The notes under the pieces were generated by a model, which had not been told where the DNA came from, did not search any database, and worked only from the letters and a program-made list of their open reading frames with translations. The position numbers were made by a program, and so were the translations under genes. A stretch of 64,000 nucleotides of DNA from Vreelandella jeotgali Hwa (GTDB lineage: Bacteria > Pseudomonadota > Gammaproteobacteria > Pseudomonadales > Halomonadaceae): the NCBI RefSeq assembly GCF_000334215.1, contig NZ_AMQY01000021.1:38720-102719 (forward strand). Reading direction: 5' to 3'. The stretch's first letter is position 1. Each line of letters starts with the position of its first letter. Shown piece after piece: positions 1 to 8,138 of the stretch.

Positions 1-971
1 GGGCCGTGGCCAGGGTAGGATTGCGACTCCAGCTGTTCAATCTCGCTCTGAAGCTCAGCAGACCTCACGTTCAAGGTTTCAATAGCAGGACGAGCGTCGG
101 AAGCCTCGGATACAACGTCACGCTCCTGGTTGATCTTGCCGATGGTTTGAGCGTGCCGCTGGATTTGACCAGTAACCTGTCGGCCAACTTCTTCCTCAGC
201 GCTGTTATAGTCAGCAACCATCGCCTGCATGTCTTCCATGTTCTCGGCCGAAGACATGACGGTCATGGCCTCGTCAGCCGAGATTCGGACCGGGTCCGGG
301 GCAGAGTCCGAGTCCTCACTCGCCCGGGGCTGTAGGACAAAAGAGTTGTTTTGGCTGTCATAGACGCCGTCGACAAACTTCGGCCCCTGCTCCCCGGTGG
401 AATTGTTCACAAGCCCCAAAAACGAGCCCATCGTCTTGGGGTTATCATTCATGACCGACAGGTCACCGTCGGCACCCTCAATCACCTTGAAGATGTTGCC
501 CCTGACGGCGTTAAATCTTTCCTGGTGTTCTTCTTGAGCGATCCTGAGATTCTCGGCGTTGGTAGCCTTAATGTCGGACTGCTCGGTAGACAGATCACGC
601 CTGGCTTGAGAAGCAGCAGAAGTTGCCTTGGCGCCTTCCTTGGCCGTCTTGTTGACCTCGGTTGCATACCGCTGGTTGGCGTACTTGGCATCAGACTCCG
701 CTTCGCTGATCTGGAAAGGTGCCGTAGCCCTCTCGACAAACGCCATCGTCTCCGCCTTATCAGCCTGGGCCTGCCTGGTACGACCAAGGCCCTCCTCCTG
801 ATCCATGCGGTAGTCGTAGGACTCACGAGCAAAGCGGTTATCCAGCCGGCGCCCTTCGTTGCGGAGACCGTAGCTCTCCTTCTTGAGGTCCCGCAGTTCC
901 TGCTTCTGCTTGTAATCCTGCACCTTCATGAAGGTATTGGCGCCGGCATTAAGTGCTGTGGCTATGCTCAT
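1..971 (-). CDS. internal virion/ejection protein, 3' end outside window
   Basis: The minus-strand frame opens with MSIATALNAGANTFMKVQDY and stays open through the first base of the window, giving at least 323 residues. The start is chosen for the AGGGTGGA ribosome site 6 bases upstream and because it lies 11 bases after the preceding gene's stop. The protein is rich in Q, E, A, S and N with long helical, coiled-coil-like stretches and no recognisable enzyme motif. Position after the connectors and two similar low-complexity proteins fits the internal core proteins that podoviruses eject with their DNA. The role is inferred from order and composition, not from a domain match. Confidence 0.6.
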   Translation of the reverse strand, partial: MSIATALNAGANTFMKVQDYKQKQELRDLKKESYGLRNEGRRLDNRFARESYDYRMDQEEGLGRTRQAQADKAETMAFVERATAPFQISEAESDAKYANQRYATEVNKTAKEGAKATSAASQARRDLSTEQSDIKATNAENLRIAQEEHQERFNAVRGNIFKVIEGADGDLSVMNDNPKTMGSFLGLVNNSTGEQGPKFVDGVYDSQNNSFVLQPRASEDSDSAPDPVRISADEAMTVMSSAENMEDMQAMVADYNSAEEEVGRQVTGQIQRHAQTIGKINQERDVVSEASDARPAIETLNVRSAELQSEIEQLESQSYPGHG

Positions 972-982
972 GTGTCCACCCT

Positions 983-1717
983 TTACCAGATCATTGCGGC
1001 GATGGTCGCCATAGTGCCGATGGTGCTCGCCGTCTGCTGTTTCTGCTGGGCATCATGCTGGTCCTTGGCCTGCTCATACTGCGTTTTACGAGCCGAGGCG
1101 TTCTGGGCCGATTCCGTCAAGCCACCCATCGCGCTGGACGAGATGTTGTTACCGATATTCAACATCGTGCCCTTGAGGTTGTAGTTACGCTGCTCGTCGA
1201 GCTGACGGCCGGTATTCTTCGCGGACAGCTGACCAAGGGTCGACTGACGCTGATTGGTGCGAGATTCCGACTGCCGCTGTTGGCCGGATATGGAAGTGCC
1301 GTAGCGTTGCCGCATACGTTCCAACGCTTCACGGCTACGGACCGACTGCTTTTTGGCGTCCTCGGCAGCTTGTTCGGCGGTCTTGTCCCCGAGCGTGCCG
1401 GCGAGCGCGTCCTCCTGCGGCGCAAAGTCTTCCATGTACCGCTCAAACTGCTCACGACTGACACGGGCGGCTTCGTTATTGGCCTTGTCCTCGGAGATAT
1501 TGGTATTGAGGCGGTAGGAGCCATCGTCCTGATAGCCGGAAGGCTCGGGCTGTTTTTCATTCCCGAAGATAGGCCATCCGCCTTCGGGTTTGGACTGGCT
1601 TGACCGCTCCTTATAGTCCTTGACAGAGCTATAACGGTTCTTGTGCTCGACGCTCCTGTAAAGGTTCTGGTTAGGGCCGTTCGCCGCACGTTCTCGGCCT
1701 TCACGTTTATTCGCCAT
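983..1717 (-). CDS. putative internal virion (ejection) protein, 244 aa
   Basis: A hydrophilic 244-residue protein beginning MANKREGRER. The first ~75 residues are charged and probably disordered, the middle (~80-150) is E/Q/R-rich and likely coiled coil, and the end (TASTIGTMATIAAMIW) is short, hydrophobic and glycine/alanine-like. It lies between two other proteins of the same style, 12 bases apart on either side, in the block downstream of the connectors. Such helical proteins with an amphipathic or hydrophobic tail are typical of podovirus ejection proteins that cross the cell envelope. No family was recognised by name. Confidence 0.6.
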   Translation of the reverse strand: MANKREGRERAANGPNQNLYRSVEHKNRYSSVKDYKERSSQSKPEGGWPIFGNEKQPEPSGYQDDGSYRLNTNISEDKANNEAARVSREQFERYMEDFAPQEDALAGTLGDKTAEQAAEDAKKQSVRSREALERMRQRYGTSISGQQRQSESRTNQRQSTLGQLSAKNTGRQLDEQRNYNLKGTMLNIGNNISSSAMGGLTESAQNASARKTQYEQAKDQHDAQQKQQTASTIGTMATIAAMIW

Positions 1718-1729
1718 GCTGAACGCCTC

Positions 1730-2344
1730 CTAGAAGATACTCTCGGGAACTTTCTCGGCAGTCGTAACCCCGCCTTCCTGAGACCAGTATTTGCCGGTAC
1801 CGCTGCCACCGGCACCGCCGGAGTACATGGACGCGCCGGCCCCGGCGACCTGTCCAATCGCCTGAGAGTAAGCCTGCTGCTTCCTGGCCTCGGCTTTGGC
1901 TTCAGACTGCATGCGTTGGATGCTCTGTTGGGCGCCGGTACGACCCAGTGCCGACAAAGACTGTTCAGTATCCGCCGCCAACTCGCGGCCTACGCCAAGC
2001 GCCCCGGCCATACGAGCGTCACGCTTCTGCTGCGCCTCACTGGTCGCTCTGACATTACTCTCGGCCACCGCTTGACCCAAACTGCCAGCCGCTTTTGACG
2101 TACCGCCGCCAAGTGCCGATAGCCTTAGCGCGTCAGTGCCCTCGCGCATGACAGCACTGGACGCCTGGGCGCGGCTACGATCCTCGAAGTTCTTCCGGGA
2201 ATCGCTGAGGTACTCCTTCTCCAGCGGCGCGTACGTTTCCTTGTAATGGTCCCACTCGGCAGCGGACACCGCATGCTGGGCTTTTTCCGCCTTGGACATT
2301 TCCGGTTTGCTGGGACTGGAACCGCCCCCAAAAAGACCACCCAT
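1730..2344 (-). CDS. putative internal virion (ejection) protein, 204 aa
   Basis: A 204-residue protein starting MGGLFGGGSSPSKPEMSKAE. The glycine-rich N terminus followed by an A/S/Q/E-rich helical body (residues ~20-165) and a Gly/Ser-rich segment near 165-185 is a composition often seen in the first internal virion protein of P22-like and N4-like podoviruses. Its ATG overlaps the stop of the upstream GNAT-like gene by one base, so the two are translationally coupled. No catalytic motif is visible. The assignment rests on composition and its place in the morphogenesis operon. Confidence 0.6.
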   Translation of the reverse strand: MGGLFGGGSSPSKPEMSKAEKAQHAVSAAEWDHYKETYAPLEKEYLSDSRKNFEDRSRAQASSAVMREGTDALRLSALGGGTSKAAGSLGQAVAESNVRATSEAQQKRDARMAGALGVGRELAADTEQSLSALGRTGAQQSIQRMQSEAKAEARKQQAYSQAIGQVAGAGASMYSGGAGGSGTGKYWSQEGGVTTAEKVPESIF

Positions 2345-2787
2345 CAGCGAAGCTCCTTACGAAATACGAGGAGGCTCGGGCTATACCCGAGCTTCTTCAA
2401 TTTGCGTTCCCAGGCCGGGCGGGTTGTGGCGAACTCCACGCGAGTACAGCCCTGCTCCATCGCCACAAAGTCCAACTCCGACACCACATCGGGCATGCTG
2501 TCCGGGATCCCGGGCTCCAGGTAAAGCATCCAGATGTACAGCGAGTGGGACCCGTCGAGCCCGGTAGAGGCCGCCGTAGCCATGAAGCCGCTGACGACTT
2601 CCCCGACCCGGATCAGCCTGACCTCGCACTCGCCCCGCAACGCCGCGGCGTAGACATCGCCGGCGCAGACATCATCGGACGGTGTCCGAACACCGACCGC
2701 CTGCACGCCCTCGTCCAGCAGCGCAAAGTGATCGCGCAACATCTCGCGGCGATCCACCAGCACGAAGTCGACCTCAGATGCCGCCAT
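2344..2787 (-). CDS. GNAT-fold-like virion-operon protein, 147 aa
   Basis: The start MAASEVDFVLVDRREM is preferred over an in-frame start 42 bases further upstream because GGAAGGTGG lies directly in front of it. The reading pattern resembles a GNAT acyltransferase-like fold: an N-terminal helix after VDRREM, a central strand SLYIWMLYLEPGIPD, a helix SELDFVAMEQ, then CTRVEFATTRPAWERKLKKL and a final strand. Podovirus structural operons often carry such a protein, related to T7 internal virion protein gp13. The acetyl-CoA loop (R/QxxGxG/A) is not evident, so enzymatic activity is doubtful. It overlaps the upstream connector gene by 14 bases. Confidence 0.55.
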   Translation of the reverse strand: MAASEVDFVLVDRREMLRDHFALLDEGVQAVGVRTPSDDVCAGDVYAAALRGECEVRLIRVGEVVSGFMATAASTGLDGSHSLYIWMLYLEPGIPDSMPDVVSELDFVAMEQGCTRVEFATTRPAWERKLKKLGYSPSLLVFRKELR

Positions 2788-3388
2788 ATGCCACCTTCCG
2801 ATTGATCGCCTGGTTGCGCTGCTGACCAAAGCGCCGGCCGGCGGTCACGCCGTTCTGGTACATGCTGAACATATCGCTTGCCGCACGGCGGTTGGACCAC
2901 TCGGCCGAGGGCATCATCAACAGGTAGCCTTCGGCCAGCGACTGGATGGTCTCAAGGAACGGCTCCAGCTCGTCGGCCAATACGGCTTCGCCCCGCTTGG
3001 GGGCCACCGCCATGTGCGCGACCAGCGCGTCCTGGACCACGGATTCCTTGGGCACGCAGTCCAGTTCCAGGACCCCGGCCGGCGTAATGTAGTAGCCGCT
3101 GGGCTCACCGTCCTCGACCGTGGCCTTCGTCGGCGAAATACCCAGCAACTGCTTGTCACCGAGCTTCACCCAGTAGGGGCGGACCACGCCGCACTCAGCC
3201 GGCACCGACAGCTCCACTTCGCGCAGCCCCTTGATGACCGGCTGGGATTCCGTGGTGACCCGCCAGGCGTGAGTGTCCGTACAAAACTGCCGAGCGGCCC
3301 GGGCGATCGCCTTCTCGGCGGTCATGTCCGGACAGCCCGGCGCAGCAAGCAGCACATCACCCAGCAGCTCATGGTTGAGGTCGATCAC
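2774..3388 (-). CDS. putative head-tail connector/adaptor protein, 204 aa
   Basis: The 204-residue product (MIDLNHELLGDVLLAAPGCP) has the layout of podovirus adaptor proteins: an N-terminal helical bundle segment with conserved-looking ARAARQFCTDTHAW, a central beta-rich region (residues ~45-115), and C-terminal helices that include FLETIQSLAEGYLLMMP and a Q/R-rich tail (RRFGQQRNQAI). It sits 2 bases from the preceding adaptor-like gene and two genes from the capsid gene, the usual connector position. I infer attachment beneath the portal. The exact family was not named with certainty. Confidence 0.6.
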   Translation of the reverse strand: MIDLNHELLGDVLLAAPGCPDMTAEKAIARAARQFCTDTHAWRVTTESQPVIKGLREVELSVPAECGVVRPYWVKLGDKQLLGISPTKATVEDGEPSGYYITPAGVLELDCVPKESVVQDALVAHMAVAPKRGEAVLADELEPFLETIQSLAEGYLLMMPSAEWSNRRAASDMFSMYQNGVTAGRRFGQQRNQAINRKVAYGGI

Positions 3389-3390
3389 GT

Positions 3391-4119
3391 TCAGCCTCCC
3401 ACGGTGCCGGCACGGTCACGAGTCACCCGGTGCGGGGCATTGTTCGCGCCGTCGGACATCTCGGCCTGTGTCCTGAGACCCAACGATGCCGCAAACGCCT
3501 TATAGTGGGACGACGCCCGTTCCATGTTCTCGGCAAAGCTCGCGTCCTTGGAGTAGGCCCGGTACAGGACATAGTCCAGAACGGCGTTGGTATAGATGTC
3601 GGGCAGCGGGACGTCCATGTTGTAGTCCTCCAGTTTGGTGCCGGAGTCATGGATGGGCGTCGGCGCCTGTGATACCAGCGCTTCGACCTTGCCCCTACCG
3701 TCATTGCCCGGAAACACGTAAAACGCGCACGGGTCGGACTCATCAAAGACGAAGTGCTTGACCGTCGAGGAAAACGGCGAAATCGACTCGTCGTGCCAGT
3801 CGGGATGCTGGGTATCCAACACGTCGCGGTTCACCAGCCGGACGGCACGGCCGCCCTTGCGGTTCGACTCGGTGCTGGACGACCCCAGGTTCCTGATGAT
3901 CCGCAGCAGCATGAGGGCACCGGCCGGGATTGTTTGCCGGGTGCCGTTTTCCAGTGACAAAACCACGCTTTTCGAGGAGGCGGACGGCTTGTGCAGTGCC
4001 ACCTCTCGCGTCGCGTCGTTCAACCACTGGGCCAGCTCGGGCAACGGCCAGCGAATGCCGGTGTTGTCCTGGATCAGCGTCTGTGCGCGATGCAATACCG
4101 ACTTGGCTTGTACAGCCAT
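3391..4119 (-). CDS. phage adaptor protein, DUF6682-like, 242 aa
   Basis: The N-terminal signature VLHRAQTLIQDNTGIRWP followed by PELAQWLNDATREVALHKP is characteristic of the phage family I recall as DUF6682, found next to capsid genes of podoviruses and thought to form a head-tail adaptor ring. The remainder alternates beta segments (PAGALMLLRIIRNLG, HFVFDESDPCAFYVFPGN) with a C-terminal helix around DVPLPDIYTNAVLDYVLYRA, similar to gp4/gp8-type adaptors. It is 4 bases from the upstream gene and 2 from the downstream one, consistent with one late transcript. Confidence 0.65.
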   Translation of the reverse strand: MAVQAKSVLHRAQTLIQDNTGIRWPLPELAQWLNDATREVALHKPSASSKSVVLSLENGTRQTIPAGALMLLRIIRNLGSSSTESNRKGGRAVRLVNRDVLDTQHPDWHDESISPFSSTVKHFVFDESDPCAFYVFPGNDGRGKVEALVSQAPTPIHDSGTKLEDYNMDVPLPDIYTNAVLDYVLYRAYSKDASFAENMERASSHYKAFAASLGLRTQAEMSDGANNAPHRVTRDRAGTVGG

Positions 4120-4123
4120 GAGA

Positions 4124-4495
4124 CTACTCCTCGATCAGCTGCTTGGCCGCTTCCCGATCGTCGGTAGAAACGTCAAAGCCGACCTCGGCCGTCAGGACGT
4201 TCATGCGGACCTCGCCGTTGGCGGTCACGTCTTCCGTATTGCCACGGGCCTTGATGGTCTTCAGCGCCTCGACAACCATCCCGATGTTTGGCTCATCGGT
4301 ATCCTGCTCGGGAGCAGGCTCGCTCGCCTTCGGCTCGGACTTGGCCTCCACGTCGCCATCCACCGGCTGCACGCCCATACCCATCGCCGGATTGACCAGC
4401 GACGGGCGAAGTGGGCGCGGCACCCCGGCTTTGAAGCGGGCGGTGACACCGTTGGCCACCACCTGGAGGTCATGATCAGAAACGTACTGTGTCAT
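4124..4495 (-). CDS. small acidic structural-operon protein, 123 aa
   Basis: Translation from MTQYVSDHDLQVVANGVTAR is supported by GGAG seven bases upstream; the longer open frame to 4714 runs back into the capsid gene and is rejected. The protein has a short N-terminal domain, an acidic E/P/S/A-rich linker (residues ~50-75) and a C-terminal helical part ending REAAKQLIEE. I do not recognise a family. Position just after the capsid gene suggests a head decoration, completion or connector-accessory role. Confidence 0.6.
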   Translation of the reverse strand: MTQYVSDHDLQVVANGVTARFKAGVPRPLRPSLVNPAMGMGVQPVDGDVEAKSEPKASEPAPEQDTDEPNIGMVVEALKTIKARGNTEDVTANGEVRMNVLTAEVGFDVSTDDREAAKQLIEE

Positions 4496-4505
4496 GTCAC
4501 TCTCC

Positions 4506-4532
4506 AAAAAGGGGCCGCCGCGAAGCGGCCCA
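4506..4532 (-). terminator. hairpin with T5 after the capsid gene
   Basis: Read on the minus strand, GGGCCGCTTCGCGGCGGCCC forms a GC-rich hairpin (GCCGC-TTC-GCGGC core) followed by five T residues. It lies directly between the capsid stop and the ribosome site of the next structural gene, so it probably acts as a partial terminator that lowers expression of downstream connector genes relative to capsid. Confidence 0.6.
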
Positions 4533-4551
4533 AAAACACCCTGCCGGGGTA

Positions 4552-5685
4552 TTAGCTGTAGATCGACAGCGCCGTATCCAGCACCATCACGCCGAAGTTC
4601 TCCTTGGTATCGAAGCTCGACAGATTGCCCTTGAACTGCGGGTTCAGGAAGCCGAAGATTTTCGAGACCGAGATACCCAGCTCGTTTTCGTAGTCGAAGA
4701 CGTCCTCGACCCACTCGGCCGCGCCGATGTCGGCCATGCCCAGCGCCTGAGCGCCGCAGAACAGGGCACGCTGGCCGGTGTCATTGCCGGACGTCTCGCC
4801 GAACCGGTCACCGTCAGCGGCGGCTTCGTTGGAGAAGACGTGGCGATACTCGTGGATCACCATGCCGTCGACCACAACGCTGGAAGCGCCGGAGAACAGG
4901 TCGTTGGCCTTGCCGCGAGCGCCGGCGTGGCGGACGTTCTGGATGAAGTCCGGGTCAAGGCGCAGATCGGCCATGCCCTGCGGGGTCACGAACACCATGT
5001 ACAGGTCCTCGCCACCGTTGCTGCGCAGCGGCTTGAGGTAGTTGTCCTTGGCGTTGGCCTTCATCCGCACGAGGGACTTGTAGGTCAGCGGGGTCAGCTT
5101 GCCGTCCGGCGCATCAAAGCCGGTGCCCTGGACGATATTGCCGTCGGCACCCAGGTAAAACTGACGGTTGGTCGTCGGCGCGGGAGACGCCTCGGCAAAC
5201 TCCAGATTCTCCAGGTTGGAGCCGGAACGGTTCTTGCCGTTGGTCTGCTTGGTGAACGGCATGCTGGACAGCGACAGAAACGCCATCTGGTCCAGGCGGT
5301 CACCCAGCCAATAGGCCAGCTTATCCCGCGACTGGCGACGGAAGTTCACGATGGACTTCTGGTCGGCCATGCGGCCTTCGAGGCGGTTGGCGTTACGCAG
5401 CTGATCAATACCGATCACGGTATCGAAGGACTTGAGTTCTTCCTCGTTGCCTTCCAGCGTGTTGTCGCCGACCACACCGTCGCCCTGCATATCGGCAACA
5501 AGGGTCATCACCGCTCGGGCGCCCTTCTTGTCCTTACGCAGCTCGGTAATGTGGTGGATCATCGAGTTCTCGGACTTGCCGAGGAACTTGTTGATGAAGG
5601 AGCGGTTTCGGGCGTGCGCCCAGAAATCCATGCCCCACGCGGTCTTCTGTTCGTCGGTCAGGGCCGCAAAGTTCGTGTTAGCCAT
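4552..5685 (-). CDS. major capsid protein, N4-gp56 type
   Basis: The 377-residue product has the organisation of the N4-gp56 (DUF4043) major capsid family: MDFWAHARNRSFINKFLGKS at the N terminus with the conserved MIHHITEL segment, GDNTLEGNEEELKSF, then FRRQSRDKLAYWLGDRLDQM and the P-loop-like domain with GEDLYMVFVTPQGMADLR, a VVDGMVIHEYRHVF strand and the C-terminal ALFCGAQALGMADIGAAEW. It polymerises into the icosahedral shell around the scaffold. Length is normal for the family. Unusually it is separated from the scaffold gene by a 1.3 kb insert containing plus-strand genes. Confidence 0.85.
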   Translation of the reverse strand: MANTNFAALTDEQKTAWGMDFWAHARNRSFINKFLGKSENSMIHHITELRKDKKGARAVMTLVADMQGDGVVGDNTLEGNEEELKSFDTVIGIDQLRNANRLEGRMADQKSIVNFRRQSRDKLAYWLGDRLDQMAFLSLSSMPFTKQTNGKNRSGSNLENLEFAEASPAPTTNRQFYLGADGNIVQGTGFDAPDGKLTPLTYKSLVRMKANAKDNYLKPLRSNGGEDLYMVFVTPQGMADLRLDPDFIQNVRHAGARGKANDLFSGASSVVVDGMVIHEYRHVFSNEAAADGDRFGETSGNDTGQRALFCGAQALGMADIGAAEWVEDVFDYENELGISVSKIFGFLNPQFKGNLSSFDTKENFGVMVLDTALSIYS

Positions 5686-5878
5686 GTCAATCTCGCTGTT
5701 CTGCCCGCGAGGACTTAGCTGCTCGCCAGGCTCAATTCGTTGGTCATCTTGTCTACCGCTTCTGTCCGTGTCGGGGACTACCGTAAAAAGAGCGCTGTTG
5801 AGGGGACGACCCTGGCCCGTGTCGTGGAGCTACCCGCACGTATATAATCGCATAGCGGATAAAGAAAGGCAAACGATT

Positions 5879-5907
5879 TTGCCATACACGAGGCGGGTGC
5901 CTATAAT
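5879..5907 (+). promoter_or_regulatory. consensus sigma-70 promoter for the moron gene
   Basis: TTGCCA at 5879-5884 and TATAAT at 5902-5907 are separated by exactly 17 bases. It points at the plus-strand exported-protein gene starting at 5992, against the direction of the surrounding structural operon. This is the best host-type promoter in the prophage part of the window and would work without phage factors. Confidence 0.7.
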
Positions 5908-5991
5908 AATGACCCCTCCGGCACAGCCATTAAAACTTGGCGGCAATTCGCCAAAAGGCTATCGTGCAGGTATGTAGCTAGGAGAAGTGAT

Positions 5992-6513
5992 ATGGCGTTC
6001 CAAAAAACAGGCATTGGTGTTGCGATCGGCTTCCTTGCAGCGTTTTCTGGCGGCGTTAGCACTGCCTCCGCTGCAATAGAATCCGGTATGTCGCACGCAC
6101 CGCTGGTTAAAAAATCCGCAGCAAGGAACGAGGATGCGGAACTACGCCGATCCATCAAGCGGATGAACAGCATGGCACACCGGCTTTCCAGGCTACTCAG
6201 ATTCGACATCATCCGTTTGACGGAAATGCCTGCGGGCACCGAACCGGGACTGGATGCTGCCCAGGGGCTGGAAGCGTCGCTAAGAAGCGTGGAAGCAAAC
6301 GTGCGGGACGTGTTGGAAATCGTCGATCGCCCCGAAGCCGAAGAATTGGGTTTACTTGAACTTCGCCGCAACCTGGCATTGGCGCGCTCCAATGCTGTGA
6401 CAATAAGGCGGCTGGCCAAGCAAAAAACCGCGGCTCCTGAAACGCATACGGGTCAGACGCCCGGTGAGGCATTTGCCGCTATTGCAGATTCGATGGAAAA
6501 GAACTTCGCCTGA
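5992..6513 (+). CDS. exported protein of unknown function, moron-like, 173 aa
   Basis: The start has TAGGAGAAG seven bases upstream. Residues 1-28 form a Sec signal peptide: a lysine at position 5, a hydrophobic core GIGVAIGFLAAFSGGV and a small-residue cleavage site STASA. The mature part (~145 residues) is helical, with R/K and E-rich heptad-like segments (RRSIKRMNSMAHRLSRLL; LEASLRSVEANVRDVLEI) and no cysteine. It lies in opposite orientation between scaffold and capsid genes with its own promoter, the hallmark of a moron expressed in the lysogen. A periplasmic role such as superinfection exclusion is possible but not shown. A minus-strand overlapping frame is rejected because it has no ribosome site. 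Confidence 0.7.
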   Translation: MAFQKTGIGVAIGFLAAFSGGVSTASAAIESGMSHAPLVKKSAARNEDAELRRSIKRMNSMAHRLSRLLRFDIIRLTEMPAGTEPGLDAAQGLEASLRSVEANVRDVLEIVDRPEAEELGLLELRRNLALARSNAVTIRRLAKQKTAAPETHTGQTPGEAFAAIADSMEKNFA

Positions 6514-6632
6514 CCAGAGGCGGTATTGCCTGATCGCCATGCTGTACCCCGAGGCCCACCACAAAAGCAGAAACGATACCCCTTTAATGCGCAGGCTGGC
6601 AGAAATGGCTGAGAGTTTTCAGGACTCGTAGC

Positions 6633-6659
6633 AAAAAACCCCAGCCGGAGCCAGGGTTT
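6633..6659 (-). terminator. terminator-like hairpin with T6 on the minus strand
   Basis: On the minus strand AAACCCTGG...GGGGTTTTTT can fold with a CCC/GGG stem and ends in six T residues; on the plus strand only three T residues follow. It is placed where leftward transcription leaving the scaffold gene would be stopped before it meets the oppositely oriented moron. It may also end the moron transcript weakly. Confidence 0.5.
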
Positions 6660-6678
6660 GATGCACTCTCACAAGGAA

Positions 6679-6751
6679 CTCAGAGGTACTCTGAGAGAGA
6701 ATCTACATACAATCGCATTACTGAAAACTGAAAGCAGCGAACCTTCAGTAA
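6679..6751. promoter_or_regulatory. two palindromes in an AT-rich upstream region
   Basis: CTCAGAG-GTA-CTCTGAG (6679-6695) is a perfect 7+7 palindrome, and TTACTGAA (6718-6725) recurs inverted as TTCAGTAA (6744-6751) with 18 bases between. Both stand ahead of a small plus-strand frame at 6793 and look like operator sites. The region is visibly richer in A and T than the structural genes around it. A TATATT at 6755-6760 could be a -10 element, but no good -35 is present. Confidence 0.35.
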
Positions 6752-6792
6752 CTCTATATTCTCACAGCATATCTTTTGGTGCAAGGGTTTTC

Positions 6793-7002
6793 ATGAAAAA
6801 CTGCAATCCCTATACCGTGACAAACTGCCCCCGTGTGTTCAGCACCCGCGAAGTCATGAATATGTCACAAGCCGAGCGCCGGTCCTGGAACCTCCAGTTC
6901 AAACCGCCGCGGTTGGGCGTGGCGAGTGATGGATTCGGCCAGTTTGAGGCTACCCCCAGCTCAGCGTATCGGCATCACCTACAGCCAATAATGGCCCATT
7001 AA
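6793..7002 (+). CDS. possible small moron protein, 69 aa
   Basis: The frame MKNCNPYTVTNCPRVFSTRE has AAGGG six bases before the ATG and ends four bases inside the convergent scaffold gene's stop region. A longer version starting at 6658 has no ribosome site and covers the palindromes, so the shorter one is preferred. The product is basic with two cysteines and a C-terminal histidine pair; I recognise no family. Being in an AT-rich insert next to the exported moron favours a real accessory gene, but chance cannot be excluded. Confidence 0.35.
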   Translation: MKNCNPYTVTNCPRVFSTREVMNMSQAERRSWNLQFKPPRLGVASDGFGQFEATPSSAYRHHLQPIMAH

Positions 7003-8138
7003 ATCGCGTCGCCCATCAACCGCGAGCGGACCGAGTCCGGCAGCGCGGACCAGTCTTCCACCGTCAGGGTATTCACGTCGACGTCCTGCGACCCGCTTTC
7101 CTGCTGCGGCGTGGCCGAGGATGCCTCGGGCGGCGCCTTGCGGGCCTTGTCGACCTTCTCCCTGCGCGACTGCTGCTGGGCCTTCTTCGCCATATCGGCC
7201 TTGGAAGCGCCCTTCTTCTCGGCCGGCGCGGGCTCCTGCTTGGCCGACTCCAGGTCATGAATCCGGGTCACGGCAGCCACGGCCCGCTCGGTGGACTGGC
7301 TGCGGGTGTAACCCTGCTGGAAGTAGAACGCCTGTAGCTCCACGGCCTCCTGGCTGATGGCCTCGTCGAAGTTGTCGGAGTTCTCGTTCAGCGCCGGGTA
7401 TTCCTCGTAGATCGACTCCAGCGTCTGCTCGAACGCCATCTGGTCACGGACATCGGCGGCAATCTTGTCCGGGTCGACCTGCTGGCCGGACTGGCCGCCC
7501 TCGGCCGGCTCGCTGCCCTGGCGCATGGCGGTGAACACTTCGGACTGGAGTTTCGCCGCCTCCTCGGTGTTGCCCTCAACCAGCGCCGAGTTGGCCGCGT
7601 TCATCTTCTCCTGAATCTGCTCGTCGCTGAGCGTGTTGGCCTCGCGCTCGGCTTTGGCCTTCTCGGACTCGATCTCCTTGAGCTTCGACTGGGTTTCCTC
7701 CAACTGACGCTCGGCGGCCCGCAGCTGGGCCGTGCGCTGATCGAAGCGCGACTTGGGGATTACCGGCTGCTTATCCTTCGGCTTCTGATCCGGTTCAGGC
7801 GTCGATTTATCCGCATCATCGTCAGCCTCAGCGTCGTCGTCACCAGCATCGCCCTCAGCAGAGTCAGCGTCCTCTCCTTCGGCGTCTGCTTCCTGCTGGC
7901 CCTCGGCCTCTGCGCCGCCCTCGGCGGCCGAATCTCCATCGTCGTCGGCGGTGTCGGCGTCTCCCCCAGTATCGCCAGAATCAGCAGCACCGTAATCAGC
8001 GCCTTCATCTGTGGTTCGATCGGACTCCAGTTCGTCACCAAGATCAAGGTCGCCAAGGCTATCAACCGGGTCTTCCTGGTTGTAAAGGTCGCCATAGTCC
8101 ATCTCCGGGGTCGCTTCGTCCTGTGCATCTTTAGCCAT
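6999..8138 (-). CDS. capsid scaffolding protein, 379 aa
   Basis: The protein is extremely acidic for its first ~115 residues (runs of D, E, A, G and S), then has RFDQRTAQLRAAERQLEETQ and an E/K-rich coiled coil (~130-185) and a basic C-terminal half ending LPDSVRSRLMGDAI. This is the usual build of an internal scaffold that nucleates procapsid assembly and leaves before packaging. Its start overlaps the portal gene's end by 8 bases, the portal-scaffold-capsid order of podoviruses, although the capsid gene is here displaced by an inserted cassette. Confidence 0.75.
   Translation of the reverse strand: MAKDAQDEATPEMDYGDLYNQEDPVDSLGDLDLGDELESDRTTDEGADYGAADSGDTGGDADTADDDGDSAAEGGAEAEGQQEADAEGEDADSAEGDAGDDDAEADDDADKSTPEPDQKPKDKQPVIPKSRFDQRTAQLRAAERQLEETQSKLKEIESEKAKAEREANTLSDEQIQEKMNAANSALVEGNTEEAAKLQSEVFTAMRQGSEPAEGGQSGQQVDPDKIAADVRDQMAFEQTLESIYEEYPALNENSDNFDEAISQEAVELQAFYFQQGYTRSQSTERAVAAVTRIHDLESAKQEPAPAEKKGASKADMAKKAQQQSRREKVDKARKAPPEASSATPQQESGSQDVDVNTLTVEDWSALPDSVRSRLMGDAI

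Noticed and set aside
4489..5718. 409-codon plus-strand frame antisense to the capsid gene
   Set aside because: Shadow of the capsid coding sequence; the capsid family match is on the minus strand.
5901..6419. 172-codon minus-strand frame opposite the exported moron
   Set aside because: The plus-strand frame has a ribosome site, promoter and a textbook signal peptide; the minus-strand frame is serine-rich shadow.
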